Source: CAYVTV01 sp964563105 (GTDB lineage Bacteria > Bacteroidota > Bacteroidia > Bacteroidales > GCA-2748055). Taken from it: a stretch of DNA of 8,085 bases. The DNA lies in assembly GCA_964563105.1 (NCBI GenBank), contig CAZLXM010000130.1, positions 1 to 8,085 on the forward strand, given 5' to 3'. How positions within the stretch are numbered: position 1 is the stretch's first letter; each line of letters opens with the position of its first letter. This document shows positions 1-6,352 of the stretch, in pieces. Made by a program: the position numbers and the translations under genes. The notes beneath the pieces are model-generated. The model had not been told where the DNA came from and did not search any database. It was given only the letters and a program-made list of their open reading frames with translations.

Positions 1-1
1 A

Positions 2-1426
2 ATTACTGATATATGGTTCAAAGTTTCCATATACCTGTTTGAACCCAAAATCATTGAGCTCCAGGTCCCGGTTTTGATCTTTATAAAACCAATTAAAAAT
101 TAATATGTCTTTTGGAATAGACTCTTTTACTACCTCTGGCCGTGTGCCCCCGGGAGTCTGATAAGGAATTCCTATGGAGCTGGTGCTCTTTCGAGGCCCT
201 TTTCCCCGGACACTCTCCAAAAGAAAATCTCCCCACATTGCTACTTTTATGTTTTTATCTGTCAGATAGTTGTAAATTTTATTTATATCAGCAGCAAATA
301 ATTCAGAAAAATCCTTCCCTTTACAATGCGGACAAATATCCAAAGGTGCCCCCCACCATTCATCATGACCAATATGAATCATTTTTGGCTTCATAACCTC
401 AATATATTCATCATAAACATCAAACATTAGCTTGTATGAGCCAGGATTGGAAGGACAATAAGTATCAGGCCAGATATCATTCGGATATTCTGCCAATTCA
501 GGATGCCTTGTTAAGAGATAATAAGCATGGGTAAGAGAAGGAATCTCAGGAATTACTTCTATAAAATTTTCCTCTGCAAATTCTACTATATCTTTAACAT
601 CCTTTTTTTCAACAATTAATCCATCTCCGGCATCATGATGGGTTGAGTTTTTTGACTCTCCGCGTAAACCCTGTGTTGAATTTGAGCGGGTATATTGCAT
701 ATATTTCGCAAACTCAATCCATCCGGTATTAACTTCAGGATGCCTGTCAAGCCGCATGCAATTTACTTCTATTATCACTTTATTGAACTTGTATAAAGCC
801 ATAAAATCCCGGAGGAACCTTTTAAAGAAAGGTATATTATCCGGGCCCGGAATATATAACCTGACAGCCCTGAATGGATAATTTGGCCAATCCCTGATAC
901 TAACACCCTGAATATTTTTTCCCTTACTTTTATTAATTAACTGCCGTAAAGATTGTAAACCATAAAATGCACCACGATCATCACTGCCTCCAATTATTAC
1001 CCTGTTTTTATCAGCCTCAAGAATATATCCTTCAGGGCCGGGATTATCTCCATCTATCCCGATATTATTATCCCTGCAAAATTTATTAATCAGCGGATTA
1101 TCATATTTACCTATAACAATTACTTTTTTATTTTGGGGAATATCAGCTAATTCTTCAATTTTTACAGCGATGCCATAGTTATCACTCAATTCCCTTACAA
1201 GAAAGCGTGCAAAAAAATAATCATAATCATTACTATTTACCGGAACAACGATCGAAATATTTTCATCCAGATGAAAAACATCACTTCGGATTTTTAACTG
1301 TTGGGGAATAGGAAATACAAGCGGTTTTTCAGGGGAAGATATTTTTACAGAAGAGCTCATCAGTAAATAACATGATGTTAAAAGCAGTATAACCGTCAGG
1401 TATTTGATTGAACTGAATGTTTTCAT
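2..1426 (-). CDS. GH20-family glycoside hydrolase (beta-N-acetylhexosaminidase-like) lipoprotein, C-terminus cut by window edge
   Basis: The reading frame starts at the ATG at 1426 and stays open for 475 codons to the left edge, so the C-terminal part is missing. Residues 1-19 look like a lipoprotein signal peptide: K2, a hydrophobic stretch, then the lipobox LTSC with Cys19 as the lipidation site. Residues about 27-165 resemble the GH20 N-terminal domain, including GPEGY (130-134) and the usual GGSDDRGAFYGLQSLRQLI run. The TIM barrel begins near 180 with the substrate-binding Arg (PFRAVRLY, Arg186). The catalytic pair is in HIGHDEWWG, Asp355-Glu356. In GH20 enzymes this pair drives substrate-assisted removal of N-acetylhexosamine. 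The stretch after Arg186 (YIPGPDNIPFFKRF and RHPEVN) differs from classical hexosaminidases and matches, from memory, a separate GH20 subfamily with unsettled substrate. Family assignment is firm; exact activity is inference. It is probably periplasmic or membrane-attached. Confidence 0.85.
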   Translation of the reverse strand, partial: MKTFSSIKYLTVILLLTSCYLLMSSSVKISSPEKPLVFPIPQQLKIRSDVFHLDENISIVVPVNSNDYDYFFARFLVRELSDNYGIAVKIEELADIPQNKKVIVIGKYDNPLINKFCRDNNIGIDGDNPGPEGYILEADKNRVIIGGSDDRGAFYGLQSLRQLINKSKGKNIQGVSIRDWPNYPFRAVRLYIPGPDNIPFFKRFLRDFMALYKFNKVIIEVNCMRLDRHPEVNTGWIEFAKYMQYTRSNSTQGLRGESKNSTHHDAGDGLIVEKKDVKDIVEFAEENFIEVIPEIPSLTHAYYLLTRHPELAEYPNDIWPDTYCPSNPGSYKLMFDVYDEYIEVMKPKMIHIGHDEWWGAPLDICPHCKGKDFSELFAADINKIYNYLTDKNIKVAMWGDFLLESVRGKGPRKSTSSIGIPYQTPGGTRPEVVKESIPKDILIFNWFYKDQNRDLELNDFGFKQVYGNFEPYISN

Positions 1427-1533
1427 CTTTTAAAATTTTATGAATTAAATAAAAAAATAAGATTAAGAGGGATTCTTAAAAAATATGATAAAATATTAAC
1501 TTAAAAATAAAATTTAAGCCACAACAACATAGA

Positions 1534-1556
1534 GACCCGAACATAAATAACGGGTC
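1534..1556 (-). terminator. Inverted repeat after the HIT gene, possible weak terminator
   Basis: GACCCG (1534-1539) and CGGGTC (1551-1556) form a perfect 6-bp stem around an 11-base AT-rich loop, 35 bp past the HIT stop codon and 108 bp before the GH20 start, which is on the same strand. The stem is GC-rich against very AT-rich surroundings. No run of U follows on the minus strand, so an intrinsic terminator is only tentative. It could also be an operator for the GH20 gene. Confidence 0.3.
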
Positions 1557-1590
1557 ATTAATATAAAATTGAACTAAATGGAGGATATCC

Positions 1591-1986
1591 CTAAATCATT
1601 TCAGCTTTAATTTTCTCAGCTATTGCTTTAAATTCTTCCTGGGAAAGTTTAAGTTTAGGCTGACTAAAGTCGATATCAAAAATTGTATTTATTGGAATCA
1701 GGTGGATATGGGCATGAGGAACCTCAAGCCCGAGAACAGCAATTCCAACTCTTTTACATTCAATAGCCTTATCAATAGCTTTTGCAACTCTCTTAGCAAA
1801 TACAATCATACCTGCCAGAAGCTGATCATCAATGTCAAAAATATAGTCTATTTCTCTTTTAGGAATAACAAGTGTATGCCCCCGTGATAAAGGATTGATA
1901 TCAAGAAAAGCAAGATAGTGGTCATCTTCAGCAATTTTCCAGCAAGGAATCTCGCCATTGACAATTCTCGAAAAAATACCAGGCAT
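1591..1986 (-). CDS. HIT-family nucleotide-binding hydrolase (Hint-like)
   Basis: This 131-residue protein has the complete histidine triad HAHIHLIP, with His91, His93 and His95; in the family one His attacks the alpha-phosphate of a nucleotide conjugate such as AMP-lysine or AMP-NH2. The N-terminal half carries the usual Hint features: IFSRIVNGEIPCWKIAED (about 4-21), the FLDINPLSRGHTLVIPK run (27-43) and an amphipathic helix at about 53-76. Length is normal for a short Hint protein (110-140). The segment before the triad reads GLEVPHAH where many Hint proteins have GQxVxHxH; I recall the Leu form as common in Bacteroidota. It starts 17 bp downstream of the greA stop codon on the same strand, so co-transcription with greA is likely. 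The physiological substrate cannot be told from sequence. Confidence 0.93.
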   Translation of the reverse strand: MPGIFSRIVNGEIPCWKIAEDDHYLAFLDINPLSRGHTLVIPKREIDYIFDIDDQLLAGMIVFAKRVAKAIDKAIECKRVGIAVLGLEVPHAHIHLIPINTIFDIDFSQPKLKLSQEEFKAIAEKIKAEMI

Positions 1987-2003
1987 AATTAAGGTTTTTA
2001 AGT

Positions 2004-2452
2004 CTATAAAGTAATATTTATGATTTCGTATTCAACCATTCCGGATGGAACTTTAACACTTACAACATCACCAACTTTTTTACCAAGTAAACCTTTTGCA
2101 ACAGGAGTTGTAACAGAAATTTTTCCTGCTTTAATATCCGCTTCAGATTCAGAAACGATAGTATATTCCAGTAACCTGTTGTTACTTCTGTTTTTTATTT
2201 TCACCTTATTCATTATTTGAACAGAAGATGTATCAATTCTGGATTCATCAATAATCCGTGCATAAGCAATTTGCTCTTCAAGCCTTGCTATTTTCATTTC
2301 AAGCATGCCCTGGGCATCTTTAGCAGCTTCATACTCAGCATTTTCAGAAAGGTCTCCTTTGTCCCTTGCCTCCGCTATCTGTTGCGAAATAGCAGGCCTT
2401 TCAACAGAAATAAGATGATCAAGCTCTTTTTTAAGCTTCTTTAAACCATCTT
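2004..2452 (-). CDS. greA: Transcription elongation factor GreA, 5' end lost in assembly gap
   Basis: GreA binds the RNA polymerase secondary channel and stimulates cleavage of backtracked RNA. An ATG at 2306 lies inside the gene: the frame continues upstream to the gap with GreA sequence. The visible part begins DGLKKLKKELDHL, followed by VERPAISQQIAEARDKGDL, then the conserved tip SENAEYEAAKDAQG. The coiled-coil tip acids correspond to the Asp codon at 2352-2354 and the Glu codon at 2343-2345 (E. coli Asp41 and Glu44). The C-terminal globular domain is complete, including SESEADIKAGKISV and PVAKGLLGKKVGD. Visible length is 148 residues against about 157 for the family, so about nine N-terminal codons are missing. 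No ATG suitable as a start occurs just beyond the gap in any minus frame, so the start codon lies within the unsequenced stretch. The HIT gene follows after 17 bp. Confidence 0.96.
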
Positions 2453-2462
2453 NNNNNNNNNN
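2453..2462. other. Assembly gap (ten Ns) inside the 5' end of greA
   Basis: Ten consecutive Ns separate the greA coding sequence from its probable promoter region. Aligning the visible protein with a typical 157-residue GreA means about 25 coding bases should be missing here, plus any leader, so the ten Ns are probably a nominal spacer and not a measured length. Confidence 0.95.
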
Positions 2463-2463
2463 A

Positions 2464-2482
2464 TTCGGACAACAAAGCCGAA
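2464..2482 (-). repeat. Small inverted repeat beside the gap, in the presumed greA leader
   Basis: TTCGG (2464-2468) and CCGAA (2478-2482) can form a 5-bp stem with a 9-base loop. It lies between the probable greA -7 box and the gap, so it would be near the 5' end of the transcript. It is short and may be chance; it could also be the edge of a larger hairpin that disrupted assembly. Confidence 0.3.
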
Positions 2483-2494
2483 CTCTTTATTCAG

Positions 2495-2502
2495 CAAATA
2501 TA
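2495..2502 (-). promoter_or_regulatory. Probable greA -7 promoter box (TATATTTG)
   Basis: On the minus strand this reads TATATTTG, an exact match to the Bacteroidota -7 consensus TAnnTTTG. It is about 33 bp upstream of the gap, and transcription would start near 2487. The -33 position is only T-rich (TTTT) and not a clear TTTG. Its position just before greA supports the view that the right flank of the gap is leader and not coding. Confidence 0.55.
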
Positions 2503-2539
2503 CAAAATCTTCTGCTTATTTAAAAGTAAAACATTGGTT

Positions 2540-3088
2540 TTAAATGTACTTACGTTTAATTACTTCTGAATAAATTACAGCCTTCCTTAAATCAAATTCA
2601 TTTTGAATTTCATCAATAATTAATCTTTCAGTAAGGCCTGATTGTGAAAATACATCACTTTTGGTTAGATCACCTTCAATAAGGGCTGATTCTTCAAAAT
2701 CAAAACTTTGAAAAACAAAATCATCATCCTCAATTTCGTCATAATTTGAAATAATCTGTTCAGGCGGATCAGAATATTCCGTGGCAGCTTTTTCATATTT
2801 ATCAAACGAAGCTGAAATAACTTCTGTTTTTGTTTCTGTTGAAATGCTTTCTTTATCTTTTTGAGCAGCTTCTGTATCATCAACGCCTGCAGTATCCTTT
2901 TGTGAATAATCCCCTATTAATGCCCTGAGCCTGGCAGCAATTATATCTTCGGGATTTTCGAAATCATCCGCTCCTTTAGCAGGTAAAGGCAGCTGCTGAA
3001 CCGGCTTTTTCTTTTTCCCAATAACACTTAGTATGACAAATAAAATCATTACAAAGATATATATCAGGGTATCAAGATCAATCTCCAT
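2540..3088 (-). CDS. Single-pass membrane-anchored acidic protein of unknown function
   Basis: I do not recognise a named family. The 182-residue protein begins with an acidic hexapeptide (MEIDLD), then one hydrophobic segment at about 7-24, then a basic stop-transfer cluster KKKK (25-28). By the positive-inside rule this places the rest in the cytoplasm. Residues about 40-145 are rich in Asp, Glu, Ser and Thr and look largely disordered, with a short possible helix (DIIAARLRALIGDY, 48-61). The final 30 residues (TERLIIDEIQNEFDLRKA, then VIYSEVIKRKYI) look folded, helical and amphipathic; from memory similar C-termini end hypothetical proteins of Bacteroidota, which suggests this is the conserved functional part. 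It lies upstream of greA on the same strand, but greA appears to have its own promoter. It is divergent from the Rieske-like gene. The start at 3088 is supported because the membrane segment follows immediately. Confidence 0.75.
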   Translation of the reverse strand: MEIDLDTLIYIFVMILFVILSVIGKKKKPVQQLPLPAKGADDFENPEDIIAARLRALIGDYSQKDTAGVDDTEAAQKDKESISTETKTEVISASFDKYEKAATEYSDPPEQIISNYDEIEDDDFVFQSFDFEESALIEGDLTKSDVFSQSGLTERLIIDEIQNEFDLRKAVIYSEVIKRKYI

Positions 3089-3136
3089 AACTTTAAAAAT
3101 GAAATTTAAGAGATTTAAAATTACAAAAATTAAACT

Positions 3137-3155
3137 ACTTTAGCAGGACTTTAGC
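3137..3155 (+). repeat. Two direct ACTTTAGC repeats, 11 bp apart, in the divergent intergenic region
   Basis: ACTTTAGC occurs at 3137-3144 and again at 3148-3155, a period of 11 bp, about one helical turn. The pair lies in the 104-bp region between the divergent membrane-anchored gene and the Rieske-like gene. The spacing and location would suit a regulator binding on one face of the DNA, but no regulator is identified and chance is possible. Confidence 0.35.
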
Positions 3156-3192
3156 ATATAATTTTATTATTTATTTCGTCCTTTAACAGAAA

Positions 3193-3651
3193 ATGAAGAA
3201 ATATTTTAAATATATAAACATTTTTATTTGCTTTATTTTCATAATAGTGCCTGTATCATGTAAAAAGAACAAAATCTGTGATTTTCCATATGTTTACGTA
3301 AATATATCTCTTGGTATATTTTCTGATTTGGGGAATGTTGGGCCCGGTGAAGTTTATTTCTTAAATAATCAGGGATTAAATAAAAACGGGATCATTATTT
3401 ATAAATCTGAAACACCGGATGATTATGGAAACTTCAGATTCTTTGCTTTTGACCGCACCTGTACTCATGAACCAGATTTTTCATGTAAAGTAGATAAGGA
3501 TAAAGACTTTAAAGGAGTGGTTGAATGCCCCTGCTGCAATTCAAAGTATCTGTTAATGCAGGAAGGAAACGTTTTTAACGGTCCTGCAATATGTCCTTTG
3601 AAAAGATATATATGTATTATTGACGGGGACAGATTAAGTATCCGCAATTAA
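3193..3651 (+). CDS. Small Rieske-like exported protein, probable lipoprotein, with a Cys in place of a cluster His
   Basis: Residues 1-23 form an export signal: MKKYFKY, a hydrophobic stretch, then PVSC with Cys23 as the likely lipidated residue (Pro at -3 is unusual). The rest resembles a Rieske [2Fe-2S] fold. Box 1 is CTH (Cys90, His92). Box 2 is CPCCNSKY (Cys112 to Tyr119), where classical proteins have CPCHGSxF. The proline loop GPAICPL (130-136) is typical of Rieske domains. The second cluster His is therefore replaced by Cys115, leaving a possible three-Cys/one-His ligand set. Cys98 and Cys114 could form the Rieske disulfide, although Cys98 is further from box 1 than in CTHxGC. At 152 residues it is a Rieske domain plus signal only, with no catalytic domain. 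From memory, related small lipoproteins with CPCC occur in Bacteroidota. Electron transfer is inferred; whether it binds a cluster is unknown. It converges on ahcY with 10 bp between stop codons. Confidence 0.72.
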   Translation: MKKYFKYINIFICFIFIIVPVSCKKNKICDFPYVYVNISLGIFSDLGNVGPGEVYFLNNQGLNKNGIIIYKSETPDDYGNFRFFAFDRTCTHEPDFSCKVDKDKDFKGVVECPCCNSKYLLMQEGNVFNGPAICPLKRYICIIDGDRLSIRN

Positions 3652-3661
3652 AAAAGTTGAC

Positions 3662-5086
3662 TTAGTATCGGTAATGTTCAGGTTTAAATGGCCCTTCTAC
3701 CGGAACACCGATATAATCTGCTTGCGGCTTTGTCAGTTTAGTCAGTTTTACCCCAAGTTGCGCCAGATGTAATCGGGCAACCTCTTCATCCAAATGCTTT
3801 GGCAACATGTACACTCCTGTTTCATGTCTTTTTTCCCATAAATCAATCTGTGCCAATACCTGATTACTGAATGAAGTACTCATCACAAAAGATGGATGTC
3901 CGGTCGCACAACCCAGATTTACAAGCCTTCCTTCAGCTAAAATAAAAACGGAATGTCCGTCATCAAAGCTGTATTTATCAACTTGTGGCTTAATATTGAT
4001 CTTTTTTGCCCCCTTATATGAATTAAGCTGATCTACTTGTATTTCATTGTCAAAATGTCCAATATTACATATAATCGATTGATCTTTCATGCCTTTCATA
4101 TGTTCAAGAGTGATAACATCTTTATTTCCGGTAGCAGTCACATAAATATTACCCTCTTTTAATGCATCTTCCACCGTAACAACTTCAAAACCTTCCATTG
4201 CTGCCTGAAGTGCACAGATCGGATCAATTTCAGTTATAAGTACTCTTGCTCCATATGACTTCATTGAATGGGCACATCCTTTTCCAACATCTCCATAACC
4301 ACAAATAACAACAACTTTTCCGGCAATCATCACATCCATTGCACGCTTGATTCCATCAGCAAGCGACTCCCTGCATCCATATAGATTATCAAACTTTGAT
4401 TTAGTAACTGAATCATTTACATTCATTGCAGGAAAAAGAAGAGTGTTTTTTCCCATCATCTGATACAGCCTGTTAACCCCTGTGGTTGTTTCTTCCGAAA
4501 CACCGCGAATTTCCTTAACCATATTTTTCCATTTATCAGGATGGGCTGTTAATATATTCTTTAAAGCTAGATTAATAATCTTCTCCTCCTGATTCGAAAC
4601 ATCCTTATCTAAAAGTGACTTGTCCATTTCAGCATAATATCCTCTGTGGACCATAAGAGTAGCATCCCCTCCGTCATCTACTATCAAATTCGGTCCTTTT
4701 CCCCCGGGAAATGAAAGTGCCTGTGCAGTACACCACCAGTATTCCTCAAGTGTTTCTCCCTTCCAGGCAAAAACCGGAACTCCTTTAGCTGCAATAGCAG
4801 CTGCAGCGTGATCCTGAGTGGAAAAAATATTACAACTGGCCCACCTGACATCAGCACCCAGTTCAATAAGTGTTTCAATCAAAACGGCGGTTTGTATGGT
4901 CATATGTAATGATCCTGTAATCCTTGCACCCTGAAGAGGCTTAGCCTGAGAGTATTGTTCTCTTATCGCCATTAATCCGGGCATTTCTTTTTCTGCAATT
5001 TCTATCTCCTTCCTCCCCCATTCGGCTAAATTAATATCTTTAACTTTATATGGCAGTACTTCAGTAATAGTTAAAATATCTTCCAT
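3662..5086 (-). CDS. ahcY: Adenosylhomocysteinase (S-adenosyl-L-homocysteine hydrolase)
   Basis: This cytoplasmic NAD-dependent enzyme splits S-adenosylhomocysteine, the by-product of methyl transfer, into adenosine and homocysteine. The full 474 residues match the bacterial form, which carries an extra segment of about 40 residues after the DDGGD motif (here about 150-190). Signature sequences are SLHMTIQTAVL (59-69), SCNIFSTQDHAAAAIA (84-99) and the NAD-binding GYGDVGKG (263-270). Expected catalytic residues are present by homology with the human enzyme: His61, Asp137, Glu198/Glu199, Lys229, Asp233, His344 (NIGHFD) and His397 (TGHPSFVMS). The C-terminus ends in the characteristic FKPEHYRY, whose Lys and Tyr complete the NAD site of the neighbouring subunit. 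No truncation or missing key residue is seen. It is transcribed alone, from a probable promoter at 5138-5145. No SAH riboswitch is evident. Confidence 0.98.
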   Translation of the reverse strand: MEDILTITEVLPYKVKDINLAEWGRKEIEIAEKEMPGLMAIREQYSQAKPLQGARITGSLHMTIQTAVLIETLIELGADVRWASCNIFSTQDHAAAAIAAKGVPVFAWKGETLEEYWWCTAQALSFPGGKGPNLIVDDGGDATLMVHRGYYAEMDKSLLDKDVSNQEEKIINLALKNILTAHPDKWKNMVKEIRGVSEETTTGVNRLYQMMGKNTLLFPAMNVNDSVTKSKFDNLYGCRESLADGIKRAMDVMIAGKVVVICGYGDVGKGCAHSMKSYGARVLITEIDPICALQAAMEGFEVVTVEDALKEGNIYVTATGNKDVITLEHMKGMKDQSIICNIGHFDNEIQVDQLNSYKGAKKINIKPQVDKYSFDDGHSVFILAEGRLVNLGCATGHPSFVMSTSFSNQVLAQIDLWEKRHETGVYMLPKHLDEEVARLHLAQLGVKLTKLTKPQADYIGVPVEGPFKPEHYRY

Positions 5087-5137
5087 GTTTTTTTACTTAA
5101 TTGTTGTCCGTTTTACCAATTATTAATACTGTTCTAA

Positions 5138-5145
5138 CAAATATA
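5138..5145 (-). promoter_or_regulatory. Probable ahcY -7 promoter box (TATATTTG)
   Basis: The minus strand reads TATATTTG, an exact match to TAnnTTTG. A TTTA (5165-5168 on the plus strand reads TAAA) sits 19 bp upstream and resembles the -33 TTTG element. A transcript starting near 5131 would have a leader of about 45 nt before the ahcY ATG at 5086. Confidence 0.6.
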
Positions 5146-5234
5146 CAGAATTCTAAACTTATCCTAAACATTTTATTTTGGGCTTTCTACATAAGAAAAT
5201 CTGTTTTTGTAAATTTCTGGCCCGGCAATTTTTT

Positions 5235-6167
5235 TTAAAGGCCACTGTCAATCATTTTAGCAGTTTCCCGGTCTTTTATTAATTGTTGCCTTAATTGTTC
5301 CCTGTCAGCGAACTTTTTTTCATCTCTTATCCTTTTTCTAAAATATATTGTAAGTTCTTTACCGTATAGTTCTCCGCTAAAATCAATAATATGAGCTTCA
5401 ATAGTTTTATTATTTTCTGAACTAACAGTTGGCCGTACACCTATATTGAGCATTCCCCTGTATAAATTATCCGAGATTTTAATATCCACAGCATAAACAC
5501 CATCTCCGGGAATTAGCTTATGTTTATCATCCGGAACAATATTAGCTGTCGGGAAACCGATTTCCCGTCCAATACGGTTACCTTCTATAACCCGCCCCAG
5601 TATAAAATACTGGTATCCAAGATATTTATTTGAAATATCCAATTCTCCTAATAACAAATGATTTCTGATCAGTGAGGAACTGATGCTTACCCCTTCCATT
5701 TTGAATACCTCAGCCTGTTCTATAGTAAAATTATATATCCGGGAACATTCCTTCAAACTTGTGAGATCACCTTCCTGGTCTTTACCAAATTTATGATTAT
5801 AACCAATAATAAGATGCCGGGCCCCAATTTTATCAACCAGAATATTTTTAATGAATTCACAAGAACTTAGTTGGGAAAATTCTTTGGTAAATTCAATTAA
5901 TATAAGATGATCTATTCCTGTTTTTTCAAATAATATTAACTTCTCTTTTAAAGATGTAAGGTATTTTAAGCTTTCTATGTTTTTATTCAGCACCTCTCTC
6001 GGATGTGGCCAAAAAGTTAAAACAACTGATTCGGAACCAACAGACCGGGCCATGGAGTTTATTTTATTAATAATAAATTTATGTCCCTCATGAAGACCAT
6101 CAAAAATTCCCATTGTAACAACAGGTTCTTTAATATTAAATGTATCCGTATGATTCCAGATTCTCAT
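5235..6167 (-). CDS. ribF: Bifunctional riboflavin kinase / FMN adenylyltransferase (FAD synthetase)
   Basis: RibF phosphorylates riboflavin to FMN and then adenylates FMN to FAD. The N-terminal adenylyltransferase domain (about 1-175) has the nucleotidyl-transferase motif GIFDGLHEGH (20-29, with His26 and His29), the FWPHP segment (52-56), GYNHKFGKDQEGD (122-134) and the ISSSLIR motif (162-168). The C-terminal kinase domain (about 183-305) begins with the YFILGRVIEGNRIGREIGF stretch, has the Mg/ATP motif PTAN (206-209), the NIGVRPT loop (241-247) and the catalytic Glu257 in TIEAHI. Length (310) is typical and both domains look intact. The gene is divergent from the branching enzyme across 185 bp and lies 148 bp upstream of ahcY on the same strand. 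It appears to be its own transcript. No FMN riboswitch is seen in the leader. Confidence 0.97.
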   Translation of the reverse strand: MRIWNHTDTFNIKEPVVTMGIFDGLHEGHKFIINKINSMARSVGSESVVLTFWPHPREVLNKNIESLKYLTSLKEKLILFEKTGIDHLILIEFTKEFSQLSSCEFIKNILVDKIGARHLIIGYNHKFGKDQEGDLTSLKECSRIYNFTIEQAEVFKMEGVSISSSLIRNHLLLGELDISNKYLGYQYFILGRVIEGNRIGREIGFPTANIVPDDKHKLIPGDGVYAVDIKISDNLYRGMLNIGVRPTVSSENNKTIEAHIIDFSGELYGKELTIYFRKRIRDEKKFADREQLRQQLIKDRETAKMIDSGL

Positions 6168-6241
6168 ATTTAAACTCTGAAAGATATCCCTTTCTATACT
6201 AATATTTATTATGGGATTCTTGTTTTTTTAGCCTTAATCTG

Positions 6242-6249
6242 CAAAGATA
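6242..6249 (-). promoter_or_regulatory. Probable ribF -7 promoter box (TATCTTTG)
   Basis: The minus strand reads TATCTTTG, matching TAnnTTTG. Transcription would start near 6235, giving a leader of about 68 nt before the ribF ATG at 6167. No convincing -33 TTTG lies at the expected distance. Confidence 0.5.
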
Positions 6250-6326
6250 TAAAATTTACAAGTGCCGGAGAATTTTCAACAATGAGATAAATTGAAGGAA
6301 ATTATCATATTTAGCTAATTATTTAT

Positions 6327-6334
6327 TATATTTC
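6327..6334 (+). promoter_or_regulatory. Candidate -7 box for the branching enzyme gene (TATATTTC)
   Basis: TATATTTC differs from TAnnTTTG only in the last base. It lies 18 bp upstream of the ATG at 6353, which would leave a leader of only about 10-15 nt. No good -33 element is visible, so the assignment is weak. Confidence 0.25.
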
Positions 6335-6352
6335 CAATATAAAAAAATATGA

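Noticed and set aside
142..396. Open frame of 84 codons on the plus strand
   Set aside because: It lies wholly antisense to the GH20 gene, whose catalytic motif is encoded here, and its translation shows no recognisable protein features.
2020..2444. Two plus-strand open frames (2020-2220 and 2217-2444)
   Set aside because: Both are antisense to clear GreA coding sequence; their hydrophobic translations are typical of the reverse frame of Lys/Glu-rich helices.
2527..2542. TAAAAC-ATTG-GTTTTA hairpin at the stop of the anchored-protein gene
   Set aside because: The 6-bp stem is almost all A-T and unlikely to be stable enough to terminate transcription, although CTTTT follows on the minus strand.
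2665..2883. Minus-strand open frame of 72 codons inside the anchored-protein gene
   Set aside because: Its Lys/Gln-rich low-complexity translation comes from reading an acidic, AT-rich linker in a shifted frame.
3465..3647. Minus-strand frame of 60 codons
   Set aside because: It is antisense to the Rieske boxes and has no support of its own.
4684..4878. Minus-strand frame of 64 codons
   Set aside because: It is a shifted frame within ahcY, over conserved AhcY sequence.
2466..5110. Ten-base match CGGACAACAA (2466-2475) and its reverse complement at 5101-5110, in the greA and ahcY leaders
   Set aside because: Dozens of ten-base matches are expected by chance among both strands of an 8-kb window, and the two copies are in opposite orientation to their genes.
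5087..5234. Possible SAH riboswitch upstream of ahcY
   Set aside because: The leader from the probable start is only about 45 nt, is AT-rich, and shows no conserved stems that I can recognise.
6168..6352. Possible FMN riboswitch upstream of ribF
   Set aside because: The roughly 68-nt leader is too short for the FMN aptamer and lacks its conserved paired segments.
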